A DNA stretch of 64,000 bases from SAR116 cluster alpha proteobacterium HIMB100 (GTDB lineage: Bacteria > Pseudomonadota > Alphaproteobacteria > Puniceispirillales > Puniceispirillaceae), in contig AFXB01000010.1 in assembly GCA_000238815.2 (NCBI GenBank), positions 310,001 to 374,000 on the forward strand, read 5' to 3'. Below the pieces are notes generated by a model. That model was given only the letters and a program-made list of their open reading frames with translations. It did no database searches and was not told where the DNA came from. Shown here piece after piece: positions 52,315 through 61,302 of this stretch. The position numbers and the translations under genes are program-made. Position 1 is the stretch's first letter. Each line of letters starts with the position of its first letter.

Positions 52315-52412
52315 CGCAGTTTGCTGCGTATTTTATAATGACCATCTGTTTTTTTAGCAGATGTGTCATCCTCCCTAAACTTGGTCGCAGTTTATCTGCG
52401 ACCCTTTTTTTT
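52315..52412 (+). ncRNA. Candidate small RNA with anti-Shine-Dalgarno motif
   Basis: A gene-free stretch between 52121 and 52507 holds, on the plus strand, a run of hairpins. Hairpin 1 is CGCAG/CTGCG at 52315-52328 and hairpin 2 is CATCTG/CAGATG at 52343-52363. An unpaired linker with TCCTCCC (52369-52375) follows, then a strong terminator (52383-52412). TCCTCCC is complementary to a Shine-Dalgarno and is typical of Alphaproteobacterial small RNAs that block translation starts. A TATAAT box at 52334-52339 may be the minus-10 of a promoter, in which case the RNA would begin near 52346 inside hairpin 2; a more upstream start would include all hairpins. There is no ORF. Confidence 0.55.
52383..52412 (+). 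terminator. Strong rho-independent terminator of the candidate sRNA
   Basis: GGTCGCAG and CTGCGACC form a perfect 8-bp stem with loop TTTAT, followed by C and eight T. It is one of the strongest terminators in this window and would end a plus-strand transcript that has no protein-coding gene upstream, since its neighbours are both leftward. Confidence 0.75.
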
Positions 52413-52507
52413 AAGGCAAACATGAATCATATCGGTTGTAAAGTCAGAAATAACATTTCGGCAAGGCCGATAGATTAGGTCTGTGTTTAGATTCGGGATA
52501 TTGGCGT

Positions 52508-53935
52508 TCAGGACCGCAGCGAATCGAACAAGCCAGAATATCTTTTTGATAAGTCAAACCGTAATTTTTGACCTCGCGGCAAGGCACCTCTGTGCTGACA
52601 ATGCAGGCGCTCACACACATGACATCCAAGGCCAATCGGTGTGAGGGCAGGATCTTTGAGATTGATCATATGGTCGGTATAGACGATTTCTTTAGCAAAT
52701 TTCAGATCACACCCCAGCGCAATCGCATAGGACGGAGTGCCATAATGAGCGGGCTGTGTGCGCGGAATATGATGGGTTCTGGTAATGGTCAACAGCTTTT
52801 GACCTTCTTCCAGACTTGATGCTTGCGTCATAATCTGACCAGGATTCCGAAAAGCCTGATGCGGGATCCACCGCCCACAGGCCCCGCCATGCCTGGCAAA
52901 TTCAATGCCGCCTGCAGACAGGCGTTTTGAAATATAGCCAGCCTCATCCACCCGCAGGAAGAAGAACGGAATGCCGCGTTCATTTGGCCGCGTCAATGTT
53001 GTTAAGCGGTGACACACCTGTTCAAAATTCGCGGTGAACCGGTTACCAAGAGCTTCAAGATCATATCGGGTTTCTTTGGCAGCCATTAGAAAATCTGAAT
53101 AAGGCATCATCACAGCCCCGGCAAAATACCCTGATAATGTTATCCGCAGCAAGGTCGCCGAATCCGTGTCGATGCCCAGACGACCAATGATACTGTCAAT
53201 GATGTTCCGGTAACCGACAAGGGCAATTTGTGCTGCTGTCTGGAATAATCTTTGCGGCTCCTGCAGATTTTCAGACAACAGCAAGCGGCTGCGATGCGGG
53301 TCAAATTCGCGAAACAGATTTCCCATCACTGACTGCGGCATAATCTGGGTCCGAATACCGTGCTGCTGTTCAAGATGTGTTGTAATCTGATGTAATTTTC
53401 CTGAACTATAGGCCGGGCCCATATCGGCAACAAACAGCTCAGCTGCTTCTTCCAGCTCAGGAAAATAATTTCCTGCTTCCTCCAACACGCGCCTTACTGT
53501 CTCCAACGGTTGAGGGGTATGGGCCTCGCCTTGACGGCTGCTGCCCTGATGCGCCGCGTCACGCATCTGATCAAATGCCTGATGCAACATGATCAGAGCT
53601 GAAGCAGCATTTGGATGCTGACTGGCGAGAAGATGAATATCCCGGCGCGACATCTGCACCCCGTCCAGAACCTTATCAGACATAACCTCTGTCAGCAGGG
53701 CCGTCAGCCGGGAGGAGTCATCCTCAGCCATCTCGCGCAGGTCAATATCATAGGTCTGGCCAAGACGAAACAGAATCGGCACGGTGACCGGCCTAGCGTT
53801 ATTTTCCAGCAAGTTCAGATAGGAAGTCGAGATACCAAGCTCTGCAGCCATATCAGACTGGCTGAGCTTCAGCGTGTTCCGAAGCCGCCTGATCTTATGG
53901 CCAACCATCACCTTACCCGCCTGCAAATCCGCCAT
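52508..53935 (-). CDS. ScfR-type XRE regulator (short-chain fatty-acyl regulator)
   Basis: A 475-aa regulator with an XRE helix-turn-helix at about residues 13-50 (IRRLRNTLKLSQSDMAAELG). It is followed by a large IrrE/DUF2083-type region ending in a cysteine cluster (GLGCHVCERLHCQHRGALP). This RamB/MccR/PccR group controls glyoxylate-cycle and acyl-CoA genes in response to acyl-CoA. It is divergent from aceA across about 220 bp, a very common pairing, so it probably regulates aceA. Confidence 0.85.
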   Translation of the reverse strand: MADLQAGKVMVGHKIRRLRNTLKLSQSDMAAELGISTSYLNLLENNARPVTVPILFRLGQTYDIDLREMAEDDSSRLTALLTEVMSDKVLDGVQMSRRDIHLLASQHPNAASALIMLHQAFDQMRDAAHQGSSRQGEAHTPQPLETVRRVLEEAGNYFPELEEAAELFVADMGPAYSSGKLHQITTHLEQQHGIRTQIMPQSVMGNLFREFDPHRSRLLLSENLQEPQRLFQTAAQIALVGYRNIIDSIIGRLGIDTDSATLLRITLSGYFAGAVMMPYSDFLMAAKETRYDLEALGNRFTANFEQVCHRLTTLTRPNERGIPFFFLRVDEAGYISKRLSAGGIEFARHGGACGRWIPHQAFRNPGQIMTQASSLEEGQKLLTITRTHHIPRTQPAHYGTPSYAIALGCDLKFAKEIVYTDHMINLKDPALTPIGLGCHVCERLHCQHRGALPRGQKLRFDLSKRYSGLFDSLRS

Positions 53936-54155
53936 TACTGCCTCCTGTGATCGGCTGCTGATTTGTAAAACAAAATTAGACTATACTTGTCAATTTTTTA
54001 CAATATTAAATTGTGTATTTTTACATATTTAATTTATTACACCTTTTAATTAGCTTCGCGGACCGGACTGCCATATCACAGAAAACAAGATAGAGATGCG
54101 GATCGGCCTAATCCTCTTGCGCATCATCACGATCAACCTTGTTTAGGAGATGACA
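53936..54155. promoter_or_regulatory. Control region between ScfR-type regulator and aceA
   Basis: A 220-bp divergent region with repeated operator-like elements. TTTGT-AAA-ACAAA (perfect inverted repeat) lies at 53962-53974, TTGT...ACAA at 53987-54003, and two similar AT-rich segments (TTTTTTACAATATTAAA at 53994 and TATTTTTACATATTTAA at 54016) are separated by one to two DNA turns. These are plausible binding sites of the divergent regulator. AGGAG at 54145-54149 is the ribosome site of aceA. Confidence 0.45.
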
Positions 54156-55445
54156 ATGACACAGACATTTGAACAGCTGACAAGAGCCGCCCCTGGCCGT
54201 TTTGCCAATACGACCCGGGATTATGACATGGCCGAAGTGACCAAACTTTCAGGATCTGTGGTGGTGGAACATACATTGGCCCGAAACGGCGCGGACAAAT
54301 TGTGGCATCTGCTGCATACAGAAGATTATGTGAATACACTTGGCGCAATGACAGGCAATCAGGCAATGCAGCAAATTCGAGCAGGGCTGAAAGCGATTTA
54401 TCTTTCAGGATGGCAGGTCGCTGCTGACAGCAACACCGCTGGGTCAATGTATCCGGACCAGTCTATCTATCCAGCCAATTCAGGCCCAGAACTGGCCAAG
54501 CGCATCAACCGGACATTAATGAGAGCAGATCAGATTGAAACATTGGAAGAGGGCAAACCGTCAACAGATTGGCTGGCCCCAATCGTCGCTGATTGTGAAG
54601 CGGGTTTTGGCGGCGCCCTGAATGCGTTTGAGCTGACCCGTGCCTATATCGAGGCAGGAGCCGCTGGTGTTCATTTTGAAGATCAACTGGCTTCTGAAAA
54701 GAAATGTGGTCATATGGGCGGCAAGGTTTTGGTTCCTGTCCAGCAGGCAGTAACAAACCTGAATGCAGCGCGGCTAGCCGCAGACTGCTCGCGCGTGTCT
54801 ACTGTCATCATGGCCCGGACAGATGCCGAAAGTGCAAAACTGATCACATCTGATATCGACCCCCGCGATAAGCCCTATATCAGTGGCGAGCGGACCGCAG
54901 AAGGGTTTTACTGCCTGAGAGACGAAGATGCCTTTGACAGATGCGTTACACGCGGACTGGCCTTCGCCCCTTATGCTGACCTGTTGTGGATGGAAACATC
55001 TACACCTGACCTTGATCAGGCAGAGGCCTTTGCCAAAGCAATCCGAGCAGAATTTCCAGACCAGCTTCTGGCCTATAACTGCAGCCCGTCCTTCAATTGG
55101 TCAGCCAATTTGAGCGAACAGGATATTGCCCGCTTCCAGGCAGAAATCGGCAAGATGGGTTATAAGTTCCAATTCATCACTTTGGCAGGCTTCCATTCAC
55201 TGAACTACGGCATGTTTGAACTGGCCCGCGGCTATAAACAAAGTGGCATGGCCGCCTACTCCCAGCTGCAGAACGCTGAATTTGCAGCAGAGGTCAACGG
55301 CTACACCGCGCACAGACACCAGCGTGAAGTGGGCGCTGGCTGGTTCGATGCTATTTCGGTTGCTGTAAAAGGTGGGGCCTCATCAACAACTGCGCTGAAT
55401 GACAGCACTGAAGAAGCGCAATTCACCCTTAATGTTGCTGAATAA
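54156..55445 (+). CDS. aceA: Isocitrate lyase
   Basis: A 429-aa isocitrate lyase. The hallmark [10 protein letters not shown] (about residues 188-197) holds the catalytic Cys. Other motifs are [19 protein letters not shown] and [20 protein letters not shown]. It splits isocitrate into glyoxylate and succinate in the glyoxylate cycle. The ATG at 54156 is chosen because AGGAG lies six bases upstream; an ATG at 54150 is also in frame. No malate synthase gene is found in the window. Confidence 0.93.
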   Translation: MTQTFEQLTRAAPGRFANTTRDYDMAEVTKLSGSVVVEHTLARNGADKLWHLLHTEDYVNTLGAMTGNQAMQQIRAGLKAIYLSGWQVAADSNTAGSMYPDQSIYPANSGPELAKRINRTLMRADQIETLEEGKPSTDWLAPIVADCEAGFGGALNAFELTRAYIEAGAAGVHFEDQLASEKKCGHMGGKVLVPVQQAVTNLNAARLAADCSRVSTVIMARTDAESAKLITSDIDPRDKPYISGERTAEGFYCLRDEDAFDRCVTRGLAFAPYADLLWMETSTPDLDQAEAFAKAIRAEFPDQLLAYNCSPSFNWSANLSEQDIARFQAEIGKMGYKFQFITLAGFHSLNYGMFELARGYKQSGMAAYSQLQNAEFAAEVNGYTAHRHQREVGAGWFDAISVAVKGGASSTTALNDSTEEAQFTLNVAE

Positions 55446-55466
55446 ATCGCTCTAACGGAGGAAAAA

Positions 55467-55697
55467 ATGAACGATATGACACACCACATTGACACCGCCA
55501 GCGAAGAGAGATTCACAATCATTGTGCCGTCTTTGAGCCAGGCCGCGCTAGAAGTCCACCGTCAGAATATGTGGGAAAAAGGCTATCGGCTGGAAAACAG
55601 CATCAATAGCCAGAAATATTTCCAGAGCGACGGGCGTGAAATCTCCAAACTGTTTGAAGGAGAAGCCATGTATGCCATTACGTTTGTGAAACGTTAG
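55467..55697 (+). CDS. Small hypothetical protein downstream of aceA
   Basis: A 76-aa protein preceded by a perfect GGAGG and five A bases. It contains EERFTIIVPSLSQAALEVHR, then KGYRLENSINSQKYFQSDG, and ends with the strand-like AMYAITFVKR. It looks like a single mixed alpha/beta domain, with no signal peptide or membrane helix. It is probably co-transcribed with isocitrate lyase, 21 bases after the stop. No family is recognised. Confidence 0.6.
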   Translation: MNDMTHHIDTASEERFTIIVPSLSQAALEVHRQNMWEKGYRLENSINSQKYFQSDGREISKLFEGEAMYAITFVKR

Positions 55698-55704
55698 GCA
55701 TAAC

Positions 55705-55754
55705 GATAAAAGAGCGGGAATCCCCAAATTTTTTCCCTACACCCGTCTTTTATC
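55705..55754 (+). terminator. Hairpin after the aceA operon
   Basis: GATAAAAGA pairs with TCTTTTATC, extended by four GC pairs across a bulge, around a 23-base loop that itself contains T6. It lies eight bases after the small gene's stop and probably marks the transcript end. It lacks a standard T-run. Confidence 0.45.
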
Positions 55755-55760
55755 ACCCTT

Positions 55761-55796
55761 CAGGCCGTGCAGACATATCCCGTTCTGCACGGCCTG
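55761..55796. terminator. Strong 13-bp inverted repeat
   Basis: CAGGCCGTGCAGA and TCTGCACGGCCTG form a perfect 13-bp stem with a 10-base loop, seven bases after the first hairpin. A poor T-run follows. It may act as an RNA-stabilising end, a second terminator or a regulator binding site; its length is unusual. Confidence 0.5.
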
Positions 55797-55902
55797 TTCT
55801 GATTTGTCAGAGGAGCGATGCTTGAATGAGCCTGGGTCCCATCTTATTTAAAGGTAAAGATGAGGGCGGTTCAGATTGAGATGACCAGCAAAGGATGATC
55901 AT

Positions 55903-57162
55903 ATGGTTTCACTGGGCGCGTTATTAACCAATCTCTTCAGCCAGACAACCAATTGGCTGAATAACCAAAACCGCCTCGATCTGTCTTTGCCAGCTTTATC
56001 TGAACAGCTTCTGTCAAACAAAGGCGAGGTCACAGGGCTATCCTTAGCACAGGAAATCCTCGATAAATTTGAAGCTGAGGATGCTGATGGCCAAAAACAC
56101 TTCTTCACCATGCTGGTATCAGATTTCGATCTGGATCTGACTAATCTGCAAAGCGCCCTTGCAACCTATAAGGCTGACCCGCACAAAGCCAGCTATCGGA
56201 CTTTGATGGCTGCTGCCTCTTCTCGGCGACAGACATTGTTCAAAAAACTGAACGAGCTGCCCGGGGCAACACAAAGGCTGGTGAATATGCGCAAAAGGCT
56301 GCTGGGGCTGTTAGCTGATAACCCAGAACTGGCCGTAATTGACCAGGATTTACAACAGCTATTCACCAGCTGGTTTAACAGAGGGTTTCTGGTCCTGCAG
56401 CCTATCAGCTGGTCAAGCCCGGCGCATATTCTGGAAAAAATCATTGCCTATGAAGCTGTTCACGCTATTGAAAGCTGGGATGATTTGCGCCGTCGGCTGC
56501 AACCCCGCGATAGACGTTGTTTTGCATTTTTTCATCCGGCAATGCCCGATGAGCCGCTGATTTTTGTGGAAATTGCACTCACCCAGGAAATACCCAACTC
56601 AATTCAGACAATTCTGGCAGACCGGCCAGATACCAGCGAAGAGGCAGCACCCACAACCGCAACATTTTATTCTATTTCAAACTGCCAGATTGGGCTGGCG
56701 GGCATATCCTTTGGCAACTCACTGATCAAGACTGTAGTGGCCGAATTGCGCCGCGAATTTGAAAGTCTCAATCAGTTTATTACCTTGTCTCCCCTGCCCC
56801 AATTCGCCAGTTGGCTGGCCAGGCAACCCAGCGACAGCGCTGACAACACAGAAGAGTCAGCCCTGATGGGACTTGCAGCCTGCTATCTGCTGCATGAAAA
56901 ATCATCCGGCAGCGTGCCGCTTGATCCAGTTGCGCGGTTCCATCTTGGCAACGGGGCCCGCATCCACGCTCTTCATGCAAATGCTGACACATCACAGAAT
57001 GGCCAAGCCCGCTCGCATGGTGTGATGGTCAATTATCTGTATGATCCGAAACAGCTGGAAGCCAATCACCAGAAATTTGTGAATGACGGTGACATCGCCT
57101 GTTCAAACAAAGTAAAAGAGGCAGCAGATACAGCGCGCGCCCGTCTGCGCGATACAAATTGA
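55903..57162 (+). CDS. Malonyl-CoA decarboxylase
   Basis: A 419-aa malonyl-CoA decarboxylase with an N-terminal helical bundle and a C-terminal GNAT-like catalytic domain. Motifs are CFAFFHPAMPDEPLIFVEIAL, YSISNCQIGLAGISFGNSLIK (with the catalytic Ser region) and FITLSPLPQFASWL. Near the C-terminus, DPVARFHLGNGARIHALHANAD contains the catalytic His. It releases CO2 from malonyl-CoA to give acetyl-CoA, which could feed the glyoxylate cycle encoded just upstream. AAAGGA precedes the ATG at 55903. Confidence 0.9.
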   Translation: MVSLGALLTNLFSQTTNWLNNQNRLDLSLPALSEQLLSNKGEVTGLSLAQEILDKFEAEDADGQKHFFTMLVSDFDLDLTNLQSALATYKADPHKASYRTLMAAASSRRQTLFKKLNELPGATQRLVNMRKRLLGLLADNPELAVIDQDLQQLFTSWFNRGFLVLQPISWSSPAHILEKIIAYEAVHAIESWDDLRRRLQPRDRRCFAFFHPAMPDEPLIFVEIALTQEIPNSIQTILADRPDTSEEAAPTTATFYSISNCQIGLAGISFGNSLIKTVVAELRREFESLNQFITLSPLPQFASWLARQPSDSADNTEESALMGLAACYLLHEKSSGSVPLDPVARFHLGNGARIHALHANADTSQNGQARSHGVMVNYLYDPKQLEANHQKFVNDGDIACSNKVKEAADTARARLRDTN

Positions 57163-57177
57163 CCCGGGCACAAAACC

Positions 57178-57975
57178 TCAGACTGTAGCGGTCAGCCCAC
57201 CATCAACATAGATGGTCTGGCCATGCACAAATGATGACGCCGGAGACGCCAAGAATATCGCTGTGCCTATGAGGTCTCTGACATCCCCCCAATGGCCCGC
57301 TGGTGTGCGTTTCACCAGCCAGTCTGTGAAGGCTTCATCAGCAACAAGTGCTGCATTTAATTCAGTTTTGAAATAGCCTGGGGCGATCGCGTTACAATTC
57401 AGCCCATATCTCGCCCAATCTGCTGCCATGCCCTTAGTTAAATTGGCAATAGCCCCTTTTGTCGCTGTATAAGGGGCGATGCCGGGGCGGGCCAGCTGGC
57501 TCATCACAGATGCAATATTGATGACCTTCCCGGCCCGACGGGCAATCATATGCCGGGACAGCGCCTTTGCTGTATAAAAAGCAGCCTTCAGATTCACTGC
57601 AATCATCTGATCAAAAATGTCTGGATCAAAAGCCTCAAGAGGGGCGCGATGTTGCATGCCCGCATTATTGATCAGAATATCTATCGGGCCGTTGTCGCTT
57701 TCGTAAGAATCAATCGCTTCGGTGACCTGATCACTGTCTGTAACATCCGCCACAAATCCGGAAGCTTTGACAGATTTTGCCGCCAACAGGCTGACCGCAT
57801 CTGCCACAGCATCAGACCGTCGTCCATTCACCAGAATTTCAGCCCCAGCCGCACCAAGCCCTTGTGCCATCGCAAAGCCAATACCCCTTGTTGAACCGGT
57901 GATAAGGGCTGTCTTACCATGCAGACGAAACATCCCATCTATCGGCGCATCTATCTTCTGACTGCCTTGTGCCAT
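57178..57975 (-). CDS. SDR-family oxidoreductase (gluconate-5-dehydrogenase-like)
   Basis: A 265-aa short-chain dehydrogenase. The cofactor motif TGSTRGIG lies at about residues 26-33, NNAGMQHR follows, and the catalytic Ser/Tyr/Lys are present in NIASVMSQ and YTATKGAIANL. The C-terminal ASSFVHGQTIYVDGG is typical of the family. It resembles the IdnO/gluconate-5-dehydrogenase group, but the substrate is uncertain. It converges with the malonyl-CoA decarboxylase gene. Confidence 0.85.
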   Translation of the reverse strand: MAQGSQKIDAPIDGMFRLHGKTALITGSTRGIGFAMAQGLGAAGAEILVNGRRSDAVADAVSLLAAKSVKASGFVADVTDSDQVTEAIDSYESDNGPIDILINNAGMQHRAPLEAFDPDIFDQMIAVNLKAAFYTAKALSRHMIARRAGKVINIASVMSQLARPGIAPYTATKGAIANLTKGMAADWARYGLNCNAIAPGYFKTELNAALVADEAFTDWLVKRTPAGHWGDVRDLIGTAIFLASPASSFVHGQTIYVDGGLTATV

Positions 57976-58005
57976 AACCTCATTCCTTATTCAGGCCAGA
58001 TGATG

Positions 58006-58998
58006 TCAGCGATGCTGATACAGCCCTAATGTAGAGGCCTGAAGTTTCAGCAAAGAGGTAACCTGACGCAAAGCAGGTGTGTCAATGGACAGCCCGTCTG
58101 CCAGCTCAAGGACAGCTGTCATCAGCGGGTCAATTTCCAGTGGCCGGCCTGCTTCAATATCCTGACGGGTTGACGGCTTATGCCCCACTATTCTGGCGGC
58201 CCCCTCGATACGCTCGTCAATAGAGACCGCAAAGCGAACATTCAGCGCCTCGCCTACTGCCTGACACTCTGTCATAATCTGGCGGACCAGATCACGACAG
58301 CCCGGATCTGTCCCGATCTGATCAAGACTAGCTCCGGTCAGAGCAGAGACAGGATTAAAAGAACAATTCCCCCACAGCTTGATCCAAATTTCATCTCTGA
58401 TACGGCGTTTCTGCGGTGCCTTCAGCCCGCCTTTAATCATCAGCTCAGACAGTATTTTTAACCGGTCACTTCGTTCACCTGACGGCTCACCCAGGGAAAA
58501 TCTGTCTCCGTCAAGATGCCTGATGAGGCCGGGCTCGGCAATTTCGCACGCAGGATAAACCACACAACCAATAGCCCGCTCTGGCCCCCAGCTGTTCCAG
58601 ATTACAGCCCTCGGATCAACAGCCTCAAGCGGCTTGTCATCAAGAACCGTGCCTGTATCGGCTTTGTGAAAATACCACCAGGGCACACCATTGACCGCTG
58701 ACACAATGCTGGTCTGTTCATTCATCAGCGGATTAAGCTGAGGCGCAATCGCGCTCAGCGCATGGGCTTTCAAGGCAATAATGATATAATCTTGCGGGCC
58801 AAGCTCAGCAGGATTATCTGTTGCCGGCAGATTATAAACCGTTTCCTGTCCGGCATAATTCAGCCGCAAGCCCCGTTCGCGTATCGCCGCCAGATGCGGC
58901 CCTCTGGCAATCAAACTTACATCTGCTTCGGCTTCATGCAAGCGGGCCGCCATGAACCCGCCAATCGCCCCTGCACCATAGATACAAATTTTGCTCAT
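58006..58998 (-). CDS. 2-dehydropantoate 2-reductase family protein
   Basis: A 330-aa NADPH-dependent reductase of the PanE/ApbA family. The Rossmann motif IYGAGAIGGFMAARL starts at residue 5, followed by IIALKAH and VNGVPWWYFHK. The C-terminal helical domain has the catalytic-lysine segment DEIWIKLWGNCSFNP and PSTRQDIEAGRPLEID. True PanE makes pantoate, but relatives of over 300 aa with the GVPWWYF motif often have other roles in catabolic clusters. The symbol panE is therefore not assigned. Confidence 0.82.
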   Translation of the reverse strand: MSKICIYGAGAIGGFMAARLHEAEADVSLIARGPHLAAIRERGLRLNYAGQETVYNLPATDNPAELGPQDYIIIALKAHALSAIAPQLNPLMNEQTSIVSAVNGVPWWYFHKADTGTVLDDKPLEAVDPRAVIWNSWGPERAIGCVVYPACEIAEPGLIRHLDGDRFSLGEPSGERSDRLKILSELMIKGGLKAPQKRRIRDEIWIKLWGNCSFNPVSALTGASLDQIGTDPGCRDLVRQIMTECQAVGEALNVRFAVSIDERIEGAARIVGHKPSTRQDIEAGRPLEIDPLMTAVLELADGLSIDTPALRQVTSLLKLQASTLGLYQHR

Positions 58999-59038
58999 CT
59001 CAGCCCTGCCTCTGAAGTCATCACGCCCATCTCATGGC

Positions 59039-60535
59039 CTATATGCCCAATTTTTCGGCCAACCCAATACGCTGCAGCTTGCCTGTTGCCCCTTTCGGGA
59101 TTTCATCAACAAAACAGATATGCCGTGGCACTTTAAATTTTGCCAGATGCTGGTTGGCATAGTCCTTCAGCTCAGCCTCAGACAGGCTTGCGCCATCAAC
59201 CAGCACGACCGCCGCGCCAACGTCCTCACCAAGCAACTTGTCTGCCACAGCAAATGTAACAACCTGTTGAATGGCAGGATGATCCATCAGCACATTATCA
59301 ACTTCAAGAGGCGAAATTTTTTCCCCGCCCCGGTTAATAATCTCTTTCAACCGGCCGGTGATTTTCAGATAGCCATCTTCATCAAAATAGCCCTGATCAC
59401 CTGTCCTGAACCACCCGTTGGTAAAGCTGGACGCATTCGCCTCAGGGTTATTTTCGTAGCCTGGCGTGACATTATCGCCTTGAATACAAACCTCACCTTC
59501 ACCACCTTGTGGCTGCGGGGCACCCTCTGCGTCAAGAATGCACACCTCAGGAGAGGTTGCAATGCCGACAAACCCGGCCTTTTGCCGCCCATCACCAAGT
59601 GGGTTGGACGTCATCTGATGAGCCGCTTCAGTCATCCCGTAAGCTTCAATGACCGGGCAGCCAAACACCTCAAACAACTCTTCAAAAACAGCAGGTGGCA
59701 AAGAGGCTGAAGACGACCGTATAAACCGCAACTTCAAGGCCTTGGCTTGTTCCGGGTTACGTTTGGCCCGCAGCAATATCGCCTGATGCATGGTCGGGAC
59801 ACCAGAATACCAGCTGATGGTTTCTGCTGTTGCAAGTTCCATGAATTTCAATGCATTAAACCCAGAGCTGCAACAGACCGATGCTCCTTTCCCCAGGCTG
59901 GAAATCAGCACCGCAATCAGCCCATGAATATGAAACAGCGGCATAATATTCAGACAGTGATCAGCATCAGTCAGTTCCAGACTGGCTGCAATATTCCGCG
60001 CAGATGCCAATATATTTTTCTGCAGGAGCGGGACCACTTTCGGCCGTGATGTTGTTCCGGATGTATGCAGAACAAGTGCCTCAGCTTCAGCCTGTGCTGG
60101 CGAAATTTCAGCCGTGTTGTCAAACAGGGTGAACATGCCTGCAGCCATTCCAGCGTCCACCTTTGCTTCAACAACCGGGATGCCCAGGCCAGCAGCGGCT
60201 TCACGCACTGGATTATCACTACCCTGCTCAACAATCACCAATGCTGGTTTTAAATCTGATAAATAAAATTCATATTCGCTCTTTTTATAATTTGGGTTCA
60301 GCGGCGCAGCAGACATGTAACAGGCAACAGCCAAAAAGGCAGACGCCATTTCCGGGCCATTTGGCAGCACAATCGCCACGCGATCGGTTGAGCTGAGCCC
60401 CTGACCGGCAAGCTGCTGGCCAATTCCGTCAATATGAGCCCGAAGCTGGTTATAGCTTAAAGACTTCCGATCAGGCGCGCTGAGCGCAACAGCCTCGTCA
60501 GACCCGTTATTAAGAAGCGTTCTTAACGTCATCAT
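59039..60535 (-). CDS. Oxalate-CoA-ligase-like acyl-CoA synthetase
   Basis: A 498-aa adenylate-forming enzyme. Motifs are LHTSGTTSRPKVVPLLQKN, NIMPLFHIHGLIAVLISSLG, TWYTAVPT-like SWYSGVPTMHQAI, RFIRSSSASLPP, EAYGMTEAAHQMTSNPL and GRLKEIINRGGEKISPLEVD, with PKGATGKLQR at the end. This combination matches the oxalyl-CoA synthetase group (plant AAE3, yeast Pcs60) closely. It could activate oxalate or a related dicarboxylate such as malonate. It lies in a run with a ketopantoate-reductase-family gene and an RraA-family gene. Confidence 0.8.
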   Translation of the reverse strand: MMTLRTLLNNGSDEAVALSAPDRKSLSYNQLRAHIDGIGQQLAGQGLSSTDRVAIVLPNGPEMASAFLAVACYMSAAPLNPNYKKSEYEFYLSDLKPALVIVEQGSDNPVREAAAGLGIPVVEAKVDAGMAAGMFTLFDNTAEISPAQAEAEALVLHTSGTTSRPKVVPLLQKNILASARNIAASLELTDADHCLNIMPLFHIHGLIAVLISSLGKGASVCCSSGFNALKFMELATAETISWYSGVPTMHQAILLRAKRNPEQAKALKLRFIRSSSASLPPAVFEELFEVFGCPVIEAYGMTEAAHQMTSNPLGDGRQKAGFVGIATSPEVCILDAEGAPQPQGGEGEVCIQGDNVTPGYENNPEANASSFTNGWFRTGDQGYFDEDGYLKITGRLKEIINRGGEKISPLEVDNVLMDHPAIQQVVTFAVADKLLGEDVGAAVVLVDGASLSEAELKDYANQHLAKFKVPRHICFVDEIPKGATGKLQRIGLAEKLGI

Positions 60536-60603
60536 GTGATTACCTGTGTGTTATCGGCTGAACAGCCAAGCTGAAAAAACAGCAGCCAGCAATAGAACCA
60601 GCA

Positions 60604-61302
60604 TTACTCGTCACTTAATAATGTGCGCTTGCTATGCAGAATTTCAAGCACATTTGGCGGCACAGTCAGCCCCGCGGCAACCTGCTGGTCACGTTCAGCT
60701 TCCAACGCCTTTATTTTGCTGAGCCTGTTAAGAACCACATCAATCTCAGCAAAAGGAACAACCACCACCCCGTCACTGTCTGCAACCACCATATCACCGC
60801 TGGAAATCTGTTGACCGCCAAGCTGAAGCGGAAAGCCCACAACCCCCGGACCAGACGAAAACGGAGAGGCAGGCGTCAGCCCGGTTGCCCATAAGGGCAG
60901 GCCCACCGCATTCAGCCCGTCAAGATCACGAACCGGGCCGTCAGTGATAAAGCCTATGCCGCCTGCATTTTTGACCATGCCACATAGCCTGTCACCGGCA
61001 GCTGCACAGCCCTGATGGCCATCAAAGCCGGCGACCAGAATATCACCAGGCTGAAGATAATGAAGTGCGGCTAAAGACGCCAAAATATCCGCAGGTCCGT
61101 TATCTGCTGTCAATGCAGGACCGGCAACTGTCTGGCCAGCAGCCAATCCCGCAACCGGATAAATATCTTTGCTCAGCGCGCCGCGCCCATACATGGCATC
61201 AACAACAAACCCTGTCGGCACATCTGTGAACGCTGCAAGTTGTGTTTCTGTTGGACGATTACGGGTTTGCTTTATTTTTAATAAAGGAGGATCTTCAATC
61301 AT
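60604..61302 (-). CDS. RraA-family protein (second copy)
   Basis: A 232-aa RraA-fold protein. It has VVDAMYGRGALSKDIYPV near the start, GGIGFITDGPVRDLDGLN (metal-site Asp and Arg) near residue 115, and GDMVVADSDGVVVVPFAEID near 165-184. It probably functions as a 4-hydroxy-4-methyl-2-oxoglutarate aldolase or oxaloacetate decarboxylase. It lies upstream of the CoA-ligase gene on the same strand, 68 bases apart. It differs clearly from the copy at 31451, which is next to another CoA ligase. Confidence 0.8.
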   Translation of the reverse strand: MIEDPPLLKIKQTRNRPTETQLAAFTDVPTGFVVDAMYGRGALSKDIYPVAGLAAGQTVAGPALTADNGPADILASLAALHYLQPGDILVAGFDGHQGCAAAGDRLCGMVKNAGGIGFITDGPVRDLDGLNAVGLPLWATGLTPASPFSSGPGVVGFPLQLGGQQISSGDMVVADSDGVVVVPFAEIDVVLNRLSKIKALEAERDQQVAAGLTVPPNVLEILHSKRTLLSDE

